From Sphaerotilus sp. (GTDB lineage: Bacteria > Pseudomonadota > Gammaproteobacteria > Burkholderiales > Burkholderiaceae_C): DNA of 46,906 bases. Under the pieces are notes generated by a model. The model had not been told where the DNA came from, did no database searches, and worked only from the letters and a program-made list of their open reading frames with translations. The stretch lies in NCBI GenBank assembly GCA_013299055.1, contig JAAFKB010000021.1, positions 1-46,906 on the forward strand. Reading direction: 5' to 3'. Shown here one piece after another: positions 37,796 to 45,451 of this stretch (position 1 is the first letter of the stretch; every line of letters starts with the position of its first letter). The position numbers and the translations under genes were made by a program.

Positions 37796-37872
37796 GCGGC
37801 TGTAGCTCAGTTGGATAGAGTACTTGGCTACGAACCAAGGGGTCGTGGGTTCGAATCCTGCCAGCCGCACCA
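37796..37872 (+). tRNA. tRNA-Arg (anticodon ACG), copy 2
   Basis: 77 nt, identical to copy 1 and in the same orientation, ending in encoded CCA. The two are separated by 24 bp and are probably transcribed together from the promoter at 37644-37673, ending at the terminator at 37881-37913. Confidence 0.97.
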
Positions 37873-37880
37873 GACAAAGC

Positions 37881-37913
37881 AAAGGGTCAGCTTTCCTCGG
37901 AAGCTGACCCTTT
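37881..37913. terminator. Strong terminator after the tRNA-Arg pair
   Basis: 13-bp perfect stem, AAAGGGTCAGCTT (37881-37893) with AAGCTGACCCTTT (37901-37913), loop TCCTCGG, followed by T-rich sequence. It starts 9 bp after the second tRNA and ends 7 bp from the last gene of the convergent P450 operon, so it probably serves both directions. Confidence 0.9.
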
Positions 37914-37919
37914 CTGCTT

Positions 37920-38264
37920 TCAGGCGATCGTCTGCCGGTCCAGCCGGGATTTCAGCACCAGGTCCACCACCGGCTGCTCGCGCTTGTTGGCGCGCTGGCA
38001 GTGGTCCTTCTGGAAATGGTCGGTCACGCGGATCACCACCTGCGCCCAGCGCTGGTCGCGCGCGCGCCAGGCGTGCGAGGAGATCGACTCCCAGGCGTAG
38101 CCGTTGAAGACGGTGGCGTTGACAAAATGGTCCAGTGCCCGCACGCCGGCGCGGCCGCGGGCATTCGGTCCGAACAGGCCGATCCACACCAGCAGCAGAT
38201 AGCCGCACACCGCCATCGGAACCACCGCGCACATCAGCAGGAAGCCCGCGAGCCGCTCCTTCAT
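37920..38264 (-). CDS. Small membrane protein, last gene of the P450 operon (unknown function)
   Basis: 114 aa. The N-terminal hydrophobic segment at about residues 6-30 (LAGFLLMCAVVPMAVCGYLL) is either one or two membrane spans or a signal anchor; the remainder is soluble and basic (RANKREQPVVDLVLK). I recognise no family. The ATG at 38264 overlaps the TGA of the P450 gene (ATGA), which argues that it is real and translationally coupled to it. It could be an anchor or partner for the P450, but that is inference. Confidence 0.7.
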   Translation of the reverse strand: MKERLAGFLLMCAVVPMAVCGYLLLVWIGLFGPNARGRAGVRALDHFVNATVFNGYAWESISSHAWRARDQRWAQVVIRVTDHFQKDHCQRANKREQPVVDLVLKSRLDRQTIA

Positions 38265-39673
38265 GCAGCCGATTCCGTGCCGGTGGTGGCGTCGCGCCGG
38301 AACAGCCGCAGCCGCACGCCGTTGGCCGAGCGGATCGTCAACCGACCGACCGGCTGCGGCACATGGCCGGGTACCGCCTCCAGCCGGTACCCGCGCACCA
38401 GCTGGGCCAGGATCAGCGTGGCCTCCTGCAGCGCGAAGGCGGCCCCCATGCACACCCGCGGCCCCATGCCGAAGGGCAGGTAAGCCTGCTTGAGCGCCGC
38501 GCGCGAGGTCTCCTGGTCGTAGCGATCCGGATTGAAGGCGTCCGGCTCCGGCCAGAGTTCGCGGTGGCGGTGGATCAGCCACGGCGCCACGACCACGGTG
38601 GCGCCCGCGGGCACCTGCTTCTTGCGCATCGGGCAGCCGCGGCTGGTCTGGCGCGCCATGAACCCGACTGGGGGGAACAGCCGCAGCGTCTCGCGGAACA
38701 CATTGCGGGTCAGCGGCAACGCCTTCATGTCGCCGAGTTCCGGGGCGCGTGTGCCAAGTTGTGCGGTCACTTCGGCGTGGACCCGGGCCTGCACATCCGG
38801 CGCCCGCGCCAGCAGGTGGGTTGCCCAGGTGAGCGCGCTGGCCGACGTTTCGTGGCCCGCCAGGAACAGCATCGCCACCTGATCGACCAGGGCCTCGAAC
38901 GAGAACGGCTCGCCGCTGTCCGGGTCGCGGGCGTCGAGGAAGGACGCGAGGATGTCCTGCCGTGTCGCCGGGCAGCCGGCGTGGTGGGCCTCGTAGCGCG
39001 GTCGCACCAGCTTCTCCAGCAAGCCGCGGATCTCGCGCGCCGCCCGGCGGCTGCGCCACGCATCCCACGGCCAGCGCAGCCAGCGCTTGCCGAACAGCGA
39101 GGGCAGCATCAGCCGCGGCACCTGCGCCTGGAAGCGCGAGAAGGCGTCGAACACGCGGTGGGCGTCCGGTCCGGCCATGGGCTCGGAGAAGATGGTGCGG
39201 AAGATGATGTCGGCGGTGACGTGGGTCATCTCGACTTCGAGGTCGTGCTCCGCGCCATCCGGCAGCGCCGCCAGCCGCGCCAGCATCGCGTCGGTCGCCT
39301 CGCGCATCACGGGGAAGGCCACATTCAGCCGCGCCTGCGCAAACGCCGGGTCCATCATCTCGCGCTGGCGCTGCCACTGGGCGCCGTTGGTGGTGAAGAT
39401 GCTCTCGCCGAGCAGCGGCTGCAGCGCGTCGCCGAGCAGGGCGCTCTTGGGGAAGTTGTCTCCCGCGTTGGTCAGCACCTGGCGCACCAGTGTCGGTTCG
39501 TTGACCATGTAGAGGTCCAGCCCGGGCAGGTGGACCTCGCCCATCTGCATGCGGTAGCTGCGTTCGTACAGCGCGTCCAGCCAGGAGCGGCGGGCGCTGA
39601 AGAACATCAGCAGCCCGGAGGCCTTGTGCTGTCGTGGGGTCGGGTAGGCGGGACAGAACGGCGGGGTGCTCAT
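38261..39673 (-). CDS. Cytochrome P450
   Basis: 470 aa. P450 hallmarks: I-helix oxygen-activation motif AGHETSA near residue 268, ExxR (ETLR) near 325, and the heme-binding FGMGPRVCMG with Cys near 415. The frame is open far upstream (to 40459) in the region of the hydrolase gene on the same strand but another phase; the ATG at 39673 gives a normal N-terminus (MSTPPFCPAYPTPRQH). It is the middle of three coupled minus-strand genes: the hydrolase stop overlaps its ATG, and its own stop overlaps the small membrane protein start. No ferredoxin or reductase gene is nearby, so redox partners are elsewhere. Substrate is unknown. Confidence 0.93.
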   Translation of the reverse strand: MSTPPFCPAYPTPRQHKASGLLMFFSARRSWLDALYERSYRMQMGEVHLPGLDLYMVNEPTLVRQVLTNAGDNFPKSALLGDALQPLLGESIFTTNGAQWQRQREMMDPAFAQARLNVAFPVMREATDAMLARLAALPDGAEHDLEVEMTHVTADIIFRTIFSEPMAGPDAHRVFDAFSRFQAQVPRLMLPSLFGKRWLRWPWDAWRSRRAAREIRGLLEKLVRPRYEAHHAGCPATRQDILASFLDARDPDSGEPFSFEALVDQVAMLFLAGHETSASALTWATHLLARAPDVQARVHAEVTAQLGTRAPELGDMKALPLTRNVFRETLRLFPPVGFMARQTSRGCPMRKKQVPAGATVVVAPWLIHRHRELWPEPDAFNPDRYDQETSRAALKQAYLPFGMGPRVCMGAAFALQEATLILAQLVRGYRLEAVPGHVPQPVGRLTIRSANGVRLRLFRRDATTGTESAA

Positions 39674-40734
39674 GGCGTGTGGTCTGTCTGGAGGGCTTGG
39701 CCCAGGTGCTGCTCGAACGGGCGGGGCCCGTAGAGCAGGTCGTGGAGATCGAAATTGCCAGGGCGGTCCGGGGTCATCAGGTAGAGGCTGTGGGTGCGCT
39801 GCTTGTCGTGGCGGATCGTCTGCCAGCGGGCTGGTGTGTACATCTGGAAGAAGCGTGCCGAGCGCCGCACCGGCGTGGTGGCCCGGGTGTCCACTTCCGT
39901 GGTGCCGGCCAGCGGATGGGCCTGGTCGACACACATCGGGTCGATGCGCGCCGTCACGTCGAGCCAGGCCAGCGCGTGGCTGCGGCACAGCGCCGCCACC
40001 CCCTGCCGGAAGCGCCGGGCGCCTTCTCCTTCGCGCAAGGTCAGGCCGGCGTAACAGGCGCCCAGCGTCACCAGCGCCGTGCGCCGATCGCCCTGCAAGC
40101 CTTGCCAGCGTGGATCGGCCAGCAATGTCTCCGCCGTGGACACCGCCAGCAAGGCGCCGACGCTGTGTCCGGCCAGCACGACCTCGTCGACTGGATCGGT
40201 CTGCTGGCTGCGGATGATCTGCTCGACCCACTCGGTGCGGCGCAGCGCCAGGGCGGGCGGCTCGGCGCGGCCCAGTTGCCAGAGAAAATCGTAGATCCGC
40301 AACAGCCATGGCCCACCCGGTCCACCCAGCAGCGGCCAGAGCGCGGTCAGCAGGGCGGGTGGATGGAGTCGGTAGAGCCGGCGCGGGCCGACTTCCGTCA
40401 GCAAGGCGGCATAGACCCGCACCACGGCGCGCAGCCATTGTCCCGGCGTGTGGCGCCAATGGGCGCGCACCAGATCGTCCCAGCCCATGCGCACATGGGT
40501 GGTGTGGACCGGCGGCGCTGCGGCGGGCTGGCAGACCACCTCCCAGCGGTGGAGATGGGTGTCGATCCGGTGGCGGGGGCCGATGTCCAGCCTGGCGCCG
40601 CTGGGTTGGGCTCGGCGGGCTTCGGACTGCGCGAACTGGTGGTCATGGGCCGCGCCACGCGGGTCGAAGCCGCTGAAGGCGTGGACCCGGCGGCGGCGGA
40701 TCGGGGAGAGGTCGCGGGTGGGCTGGTGGTTCAC
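39670..40734 (-). CDS. Alpha/beta-hydrolase fold protein, first gene of the P450 operon
   Basis: 354 aa. The nucleophile elbow GHSVG lies near residue 185 (VVLAGHSVGALLAVSTAETL) and a possible acid/His pair is less clear, so the enzyme could be an esterase or lipase-like hydrolase; no catalytic triad can be assigned with certainty. The N-terminal 80 residues are not recognised. Start is GTG at 40734, the first in frame, and is uncertain. Its TGA overlaps the ATG of the P450 gene (ATGA), so the two are translated together. A role in processing the P450 substrate or product is inference. Confidence 0.75.
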   Translation of the reverse strand: MNHQPTRDLSPIRRRRVHAFSGFDPRGAAHDHQFAQSEARRAQPSGARLDIGPRHRIDTHLHRWEVVCQPAAAPPVHTTHVRMGWDDLVRAHWRHTPGQWLRAVVRVYAALLTEVGPRRLYRLHPPALLTALWPLLGGPGGPWLLRIYDFLWQLGRAEPPALALRRTEWVEQIIRSQQTDPVDEVVLAGHSVGALLAVSTAETLLADPRWQGLQGDRRTALVTLGACYAGLTLREGEGARRFRQGVAALCRSHALAWLDVTARIDPMCVDQAHPLAGTTEVDTRATTPVRRSARFFQMYTPARWQTIRHDKQRTHSLYLMTPDRPGNFDLHDLLYGPRPFEQHLGQALQTDHTP

Positions 40735-40815
40735 CCGGCGATCATGGCGCGGGGCATTCGGCGCCGATCGGCAGAACTTGAGCGGAAAAGCCGCTGAAAA
40801 GCGGAAGTCAGTGCA

Positions 40816-41148
40816 TCAGGCCTTGCGCGGCGGATCGGGCAGCAGACAGGCCTCGATCACCTGCAGGTCGTTGTCGCGGGCGAAGTTCATCACGAACTCC
40901 CAGGCCATCGGCTCCAGATCCTTGAGCGCCTCGTTGACAACGACGCACTTGGCGCTGCCCAGCGACGTGGGGATGCAGTAGGGCGAATAGCCGATGGCGC
41001 CACCCAGGCCACCGGTCTGGCCACCGGGTCTGAAACACGACATGGCGCCGGCCAGTCGCTCCGCCCAGTCGCTGGGGCGGAAGGTGCGGCCGTCGCTGGT
41101 GATGCCCTGGATGAAGACTTCGCGTGGTTTGGGAGTGTTCGTCGTCAC
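40816..41148 (-). CDS. DUF3579 family protein
   Basis: 110 aa, soluble. The phrases VFIQGITSDGRTFRPSDWAE and ALKDLEPMAWEFVMNFARDN mark the DUF3579 family, widespread in Betaproteobacteria and of unknown function. Start is GTG at 41148, as the frame upstream is not family-like. The hydrolase-P450 operon begins 81 bp downstream on the same strand; a short hairpin (AGCGG 40781-40785, CCGCT 40791-40795) between them might terminate or separate transcripts. It is divergent from argD with 233 bp between. Confidence 0.85.
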   Translation of the reverse strand: MTTNTPKPREVFIQGITSDGRTFRPSDWAERLAGAMSCFRPGGQTGGLGGAIGYSPYCIPTSLGSAKCVVVNEALKDLEPMAWEFVMNFARDNDLQVIEACLLPDPPRKA

Positions 41149-41303
41149 GTGCTGCTGCCTGCTGCCTTGCTGTGACAAGCTCGCGCGGTTGCCACGTAAA
41201 CCCGTATTGTGCTGCACCGCAGCAGCCCTGTGACAGGGCGAGACAGTCGGCGCGGGCGGAGTATCGCCTTTGTCACTGTCGGTCGGCTGTCAACGGCATT
41301 CCC

Positions 41304-41349
41304 TACAATCGCCCAGGCGCCGACTCCTTGACGGCGCCTTTGTTTTTTT
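41304..41349 (+). promoter_or_regulatory. argD leader: -10 box followed by a terminator-like hairpin (possible attenuator)
   Basis: A TACAAT (41304-41309) is followed after 5 bp by an 8-bp stem, AGGCGCCG (41315-41322) with CGGCGCCT (41332-41339), loop ACTCCTTGA, then TTGTTTTTTT. This is a complete intrinsic-terminator shape on the plus strand, 33 bp upstream of the argD ATG (41382). No convincing -35 was found. Because the neighbouring gene upstream is on the other strand, the terminator must act on the argD transcript itself, consistent with attenuation or a stability stem-loop. Confidence 0.5.
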
Positions 41350-41381
41350 CCGCCCCTTCCTCCCTTCCGGAGAATCCACTG

Positions 41382-42581
41382 ATGTCCGCTGTCTCTGCCT
41401 CGATCGCCGAACCCCATGTGATGACCACCTACGGCCGCCTGCCGATCGCGCTGTCGCATGGCCGAGGCTGCCGAGTCTGGGACACCACCGGGCGCGAATA
41501 CCTGGACGGCTTGGGCGGCATCGCGGTCAACACGCTCGGCCACGCGCACCCGAAGTTCGTGCCCGCGCTGCAGGAACAGATCGCCACGCTGATCCACTGC
41601 TCGAACTACTACCACGTGCCCGGCCAGGAACAGCTCGCCGCCAAGCTGGTGGAACTGTCCGGCCTGACCAACGCCTTCTTCTGCAGCACCGGCCTCGAAG
41701 CCAACGAAGCCGCGCTGAAGCTGGCGCGCAAGTTCGGCCATGACAAGGGCATCGAGCGCCCGGAAATCATCGTCTACGAGAAGGCCTTCCACGGCCGCTC
41801 GATCGCCACGCTGTCGGCCACCGGCAACCCGAAGGTGCAGGCCGGCTTCGGCCCGCTGGTCGAGGGTTTCATCCGCGTGCCGATGAACGACCTGGCCGCC
41901 GTGGAAGCCGCCGTGCGCGACAACCCGAACGTGGTCGCTGTGTTCCTGGAGACGATCCAGGGCGAGGGCGGCATCAACCCGGCGCGCTGGGACTACCTGA
42001 AGAGCCTGCGCACGCTGTGCGACGAGCGCGACCTGCTGTTGATGCTCGACGAGGTGCAGTGCGGCATCGGGCGCACGGGCAAGTGGTTCGCGCACCAGTG
42101 GGCGGAGATCAAACCGGACGTGATGCCGCTGGCCAAGGGGCTGGGCTCGGGCGTGCCGATCGGGGCGGTGGTCTGCGGGCCGCGGGCCGCGAAGATCTTC
42201 CAGCCGGGCAACCACGGCACCACCTTCGGCGGCAACCCGCTGTCGATGCGCGCCGGCATCGAGACGCTGCGCATCATGGAAGAGGACGGCCTGATGGAAA
42301 ACGCCGCCACGGTCGGTGCCCACCTGAAGGCCGGCCTGCTGCGTGAACTCGAAGGCGTGGCCGGTGTCACCGAGGTGCGCGGTTACGGGCTGATGATCGG
42401 CATCGAGCTGGACCGTCCCTGCGGCGAGGTGCTCACCCGTGCGATGGAGGCCGGCCTGCTGCTGAGCGTCACGGCGGACCGCGTGGTGCGCCTCGTGCCG
42501 CCGCTGATCCTGACCGCCGCCGAGGCCGACGAGATCGTCAGCATCCTCTGCCCGATCCTCAAGACCTTCCTCGCCGCGTGA
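41382..42581 (+). CDS. argD: Acetylornithine aminotransferase
   Basis: 399-aa PLP-dependent class III aminotransferase of arginine synthesis (N-acetylglutamate semialdehyde to N-acetylornithine), possibly also succinyldiaminopimelate aminotransferase. Landmarks: GIAVNTLGHAHP at the start, the cofactor-binding LLMLDEVQCGIGRTG with the Asp, and the PLP lysine in PLAKGLGSG. The ATG at 41382 follows a purine-rich GGAG (41370-41373). argF starts just beyond its stop, so argD-argF form an arginine operon. Confidence 0.94.
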   Translation: MSAVSASIAEPHVMTTYGRLPIALSHGRGCRVWDTTGREYLDGLGGIAVNTLGHAHPKFVPALQEQIATLIHCSNYYHVPGQEQLAAKLVELSGLTNAFFCSTGLEANEAALKLARKFGHDKGIERPEIIVYEKAFHGRSIATLSATGNPKVQAGFGPLVEGFIRVPMNDLAAVEAAVRDNPNVVAVFLETIQGEGGINPARWDYLKSLRTLCDERDLLLMLDEVQCGIGRTGKWFAHQWAEIKPDVMPLAKGLGSGVPIGAVVCGPRAAKIFQPGNHGTTFGGNPLSMRAGIETLRIMEEDGLMENAATVGAHLKAGLLRELEGVAGVTEVRGYGLMIGIELDRPCGEVLTRAMEAGLLLSVTADRVVRLVPPLILTAAEADEIVSILCPILKTFLAA

Positions 42582-42610
42582 TGCGGCCTCTCCGTCCCAT
42601 GAAACCAGGC

Positions 42611-43561
42611 ATGAGTCTCATGAAGCACTATCTGCAATTCAAGGATCTGCGGGCCGAGGAATACAGCTACCTGTTCGAGCGCGCGCGCACCATCAAGCGC
42701 CGCTTCAAGAACTACGAGCGCTACCAGCCGCTGGCCGACCGCACGCTGGCGATGATCTTCGAGAAGGCGAGCACCCGCACCCGCGTGAGCTTCGAGGCCG
42801 GCATGTACCAGATGGGCGGCTCGGTCGTCCACCTGACCACGGACGGCAGCCAGCTCGGCCGCAGCGAGCCGATCGAGGACTCGGCGCGGGTCATCAGCCG
42901 CATGGTCGATCTGGTGATGATCCGCACCTTCGAGCAGACCAAGATCGAGGCGTTTGCCGCGCACAGCCGCGTGCCGGTCATCAACGGGCTGACCAACGAG
43001 TTCCATCCCTGCCAGATCCTGGCTGACCTGTTCACCTACCTCGAACACCGGGCGCCGGTGGGGGCCGAGGGGTATGACATGAACAGCCTGAAGGGCAAGG
43101 TCGTGGCCTGGGTCGGGGACGGCAACAACATGGCCAACACCTGGCTGCAGGCGGCGGAGATCCTGGGCTTCACGGTGCATGTGAGCACGCCGGGCGGCTA
43201 CGAAGTCGATCCGAAGGTGGCCGGGATTCGCTCGACCGACTGCTACAAGGTCTTCGACAACCCGCGCGAGGCCTGCCGCGGCGCCGATCTGGTCACCACC
43301 GACGTGTGGACCAGCATGGGCTACGAGGCCGAGAACGAGGCGCGCAAGACGGCGTTCGCTGATTGGTGCGTGGACAGCGAGATGATGGCGCTGGCCCGAC
43401 CCGATGCGCTGTTCATGCACTGCCTGCCCGCGCACCGCGGCGAGGAAGTGGCCGCCGATGTCATCGACGGGCCGCAATCGGTCGTCTGGGACGAGGCCGA
43501 GAACCGGATGCATGTGCAGAAGGCGCTGATGGAGTATCTGCTGATCGGGCGGATCGGCTGA
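42611..43561 (+). CDS. argF: Ornithine carbamoyltransferase
   Basis: Makes citrulline from ornithine and carbamoyl phosphate. The 316-aa product has FEKASTRTRVSFEAGMYQ near residue 45 (the STRT carbamoyl phosphate loop), VINGLTNEFHPCQILAD (HPCQ), and the C-terminal MHCLPAHRGEEV with the ornithine-site cysteine. Several ATGs lie at the start (42581, 42599, 42611, 42620); 42611 is a compromise that gives MSLMKHYLQFKDL, and none has a clear ribosome binding site. The argD stop is 30 bp upstream, so they are co-transcribed. The integron lies directly downstream. Confidence 0.93.
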   Translation: MSLMKHYLQFKDLRAEEYSYLFERARTIKRRFKNYERYQPLADRTLAMIFEKASTRTRVSFEAGMYQMGGSVVHLTTDGSQLGRSEPIEDSARVISRMVDLVMIRTFEQTKIEAFAAHSRVPVINGLTNEFHPCQILADLFTYLEHRAPVGAEGYDMNSLKGKVVAWVGDGNNMANTWLQAAEILGFTVHVSTPGGYEVDPKVAGIRSTDCYKVFDNPREACRGADLVTTDVWTSMGYEAENEARKTAFADWCVDSEMMALARPDALFMHCLPAHRGEEVAADVIDGPQSVVWDEAENRMHVQKALMEYLLIGRIG

Positions 43562-43580
43562 TTCCCCGCCGCCGCCGTCA

Positions 43581-43598
43581 TTCCCGCGAAAGCGGGAA
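43581..43598. repeat. REP-like palindrome between argF and intI
   Basis: TTCCCGC (43581-43587) and GCGGGAA (43592-43598) with loop GAAA, 19 bp after the argF stop and 26 bp before the intI 3' end. The string ATTCCCGCGAAAGCGGGAA is a common short dispersed palindrome in Proteobacteria, which may also terminate transcription of both genes. Only one copy is in the window, so repetition is not shown here. Confidence 0.5.
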
Positions 43599-43624
43599 CC
43601 CACCCCCGGCAGGCACAGGCCGGA

Positions 43625-44641
43625 TCACGCCGCCAGCAGCGCGTCCAGCGGACTGCGCGTCGTGCCGGCGGCCATCTTGAGCACATGCGTGTAGATCATC
43701 GTGGTGCTCACATCGCTGTGGCCGAGCAGTTCCTGCACGGTGCGGATGTCGGTGCCAGCTTGCAGCAGGTGCGTCGCGAACGAGTGGCGCAGCGTGTGGA
43801 CGGATACCGGCTTGGCGATGCCCGCTTCGGTGACGGCCAGTTTCAGCGCCCGTTGCAGGCGCTGCTCATACAGGTGATGGCGCCGGATGACGCCTGAGCG
43901 CGGGTCGGTGGCGAGTGTCGGGGACGGGAATACCCAAAACCACGCCCAGGTTTCGCCGGCGCGCGGGTATTTGCGGTCCAGTGCGTGCGGGGTTTCGACG
44001 CCGGGTTGCTGTGCGGCTCGGTCTGCTGTCCAGACCGCTCGGGCCTTGTCCAGTTGCTCGGACATCGGCGTTGCCAATACCTGCGGCAGCATCACGACGC
44101 GATCCTTCCCTCCTTTCGCTTCGCGGACAGTGATGACCTTGCGAGGGATGTCGAGATCCTTGACACGCAGGCGCAGACCTTCCATCAGGCGCATGCCGGT
44201 GCCGTAGAGCAGGCGGGCGAGCAGGCCGGTTTCGCCTTCGGTGCGCGAGAGCAGGGCTGCCACCTCGTCGATCGTGAGCACCGATGGAATGCGCGGTCGG
44301 GCAGCGGGCCGCGCCATGTCGTTCATCCAGGGCAAGTCCATGCCCAGCACTTCGCGGTACAGGAACAGCAGTGCCGACAAGGCCTGTCTATGCGTCGAAA
44401 CCGACACATGGCCGTGCGTCGTCATATGGGTCAGAAAGGCTTCCACTTCGGCGCCGCCCATGTCTCGGGGATGGCGCATCTGGTGGAAGCGTATGAACGT
44501 CTTCGTCCAATGCACATAGGCTTGCTCCGTTCGCAAGCTGTAGTGCAGGTAGCGGATGCGCTCGCGCAACTGATCCAGCAGTCGGACGGCGCTTAGCGGT
44601 GGGCGATCGGCGGTTTGTGCGCGACGAGGCTTGTTGTTCAT
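43625..44641 (-). CDS. intI: Integron integrase IntI (tyrosine recombinase)
   Basis: 338 aa from ATG 44641; the frame is open to a GTG at 44665, but homologous class 1 integrases have a similar length from the later start. It catalyses attI x attC recombination. Tyrosine recombinase residues are present: Arg in [12 protein letters not shown], Lys in EAKGGKDR, His-x-x-Arg in [12 protein letters not shown], His in [11 protein letters not shown] and the nucleophile Tyr in MIYTHV. The patch [21 protein letters not shown] between the Lys and the HxxR is the additional domain that only integron integrases carry, which separates it from XerC/D and phage integrases. It points away from the attI and cassettes, the standard integron layout. 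Confidence 0.97.
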   Translation of the reverse strand: MNNKPRRAQTADRPPLSAVRLLDQLRERIRYLHYSLRTEQAYVHWTKTFIRFHQMRHPRDMGGAEVEAFLTHMTTHGHVSVSTHRQALSALLFLYREVLGMDLPWMNDMARPAARPRIPSVLTIDEVAALLSRTEGETGLLARLLYGTGMRLMEGLRLRVKDLDIPRKVITVREAKGGKDRVVMLPQVLATPMSEQLDKARAVWTADRAAQQPGVETPHALDRKYPRAGETWAWFWVFPSPTLATDPRSGVIRRHHLYEQRLQRALKLAVTEAGIAKPVSVHTLRHSFATHLLQAGTDIRTVQELLGHSDVSTTMIYTHVLKMAAGTTRSPLDALLAA

Positions 44642-44746
44642 CCGGTCAGTCTGCTGGATTGGCACCTGCGGTCAATCGCTCCGAATGGGGATGGCGGGCA
44701 GTAGACGGACGCACCAATGCGCGGGTATGCTGGCGACCGGTCTGAC

Positions 44747-44764
44747 GGCGTAACTGGTTACGCC
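44747..44764. repeat. 18-bp palindrome containing GTTACGCC, probable integrase-binding region
   Basis: GGCGTAAC (44747-44754) and GTTACGCC (44757-44764) are perfect complements with a TG centre. GTTACGCC recurs once as a direct copy at 44885-44892, beside the attI core. Spaced copies of the same 8-mer upstream of the attI crossover resemble the strong integrase-binding direct repeats of attI1, but binding is not shown. Confidence 0.55.
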
Positions 44765-44870
44765 AGCAGTGCAGGCTTTGGGGTCATTTTTACGGGGGAC
44801 AAACCATGCAAGACAGAGAAAAATTTTAATCCTGGCGCGGACTTACGTGCTGTAGTCCGCAAGCTGATAC

Positions 44871-44923
44871 GCAGCAGCATGGTTGTTACGCCGGCAAGGC
44901 GTGACGTCGATATTACGTTAGGC
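44871..44923. mobile_element. attI integration site
   Basis: The site ends in the core GTTAGGC (44917-44923), where cassettes are inserted between G44917 and T44918. The sequence before it (GATACGCAGCAGCATGG, then GTTACGCCGGC at 44885) resembles attI1, which has a similar GTTACGCAGCAG block before its core. No inverted R''-L'' partner is present upstream, as expected of attI and unlike an attC. The 352-bp gap between intI and the first cassette gene is this region; beyond attI it holds a short hairpin (GCGGACT/AGTCCGC, 44838-44861) and AT-rich patches that may hold the cassette promoter Pc, but no -35/-10 pair is convincing and no LexA box was found. Confidence 0.8.
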
Positions 44924-45445
44924 AACACAAAGCTGCGGCCCGTTCACTCGAAGCTGGCAACCATCCTGAAACCGACACACAAAGAGGAATCGTGTGAGAA
45001 CTCAAGTAACTAGCGTGGTCGAGAAATACATCGATGCTGTTCGTCGAAACGATCTAAGGGACCTCCCAATTCATCCGGAGGTGATTGGCGTCTTTCCCAT
45101 GAATACGTACCGGGGTGCGGTGGCCTTCCTTGAAGCCTCGGAGCGGTTCGCGAGAATCGTCAAGCATATCGAAGTCATTCGCCTCGTCGTCGATGGCGAG
45201 CACTGCGTCGCCCTCCTCAACATCGATACAACCTTCGGAACAATTCCGTTTGCGGAGCACATCCGCGTCGTAGACGGACAAATCGTGTCGGTTCGTGGCT
45301 ACTACGATCCGCGCCCCATGTTGGTGGGGCAAACATGAGCGCGCATGGCTCGTCGTCCAACACAAACGGTGTCGCCTAACCCTTCCATCGAGCGGACGTG
45401 CCAAAGGCCGCTTCGCGCCCTTTGGCCCGCCGCTCATGTCAAACG
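44918..45445 (+). mobile_element. Integron gene cassette 1
   Basis: Runs from the attI crossover to the crossover in attC1 (after G45445). It contains one gene in the usual orientation and ends in the attC at 45374-45451. Cassette boundaries are set by the GTTAGGC cores. Confidence 0.85.
44994..45338 (+). CDS. Cassette 1 protein, SnoaL/NTF2-like fold
   Basis: 114 aa, small and soluble. Patterns such as VEKYIDAVRRNDLRDLPIHP at the start and LVVDGEHCVALLNIDTTFG, then HIRVVDGQIVSVRGYYDPRP near the end fit the SnoaL-like/NTF2 fold (alpha+beta cone), a scaffold used for isomerases, hydrolases and binding proteins, so the reaction cannot be deduced. Start is GTG at 44994 with AAAGAGGAA (44981-44989) just upstream. 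Base composition is lower in GC than the chromosome. This is the first cassette after attI and so probably the best expressed. Confidence 0.75.
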   Translation: MRTQVTSVVEKYIDAVRRNDLRDLPIHPEVIGVFPMNTYRGAVAFLEASERFARIVKHIEVIRLVVDGEHCVALLNIDTTFGTIPFAEHIRVVDGQIVSVRGYYDPRPMLVGQT

Positions 45446-45451
45446 TTAGGC
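45374..45451. repeat. attC site 1 (78 bp)
   Basis: Starts with GCCTAAC (R'', 45374-45380) and ends with GTTAGGC (R', 45445-45451), which are complementary. Between them the left half (GAGCGGACGTGCCAAAGGCC) and the right half (TTTGGCCCGCCGCTC) pair almost throughout around a TTCG loop, so the single strand folds into the hairpin that IntI recognises, with a few unpaired bases as expected for attC. Confidence 0.92.

Noticed and set aside
38261-40459. P450 with a 260-residue N-terminal extension, from a long open frame
   Set aside because: The upstream part lies over the hydrolase gene in another phase; the ATG at 39673 begins a normal P450.
44642-44917. A LexA box in the intI promoter
   Set aside because: Class 1 integrase genes have a CTGTATATAAAAACAG-like SOS box; I saw no such site here, so SOS control is not claimed.
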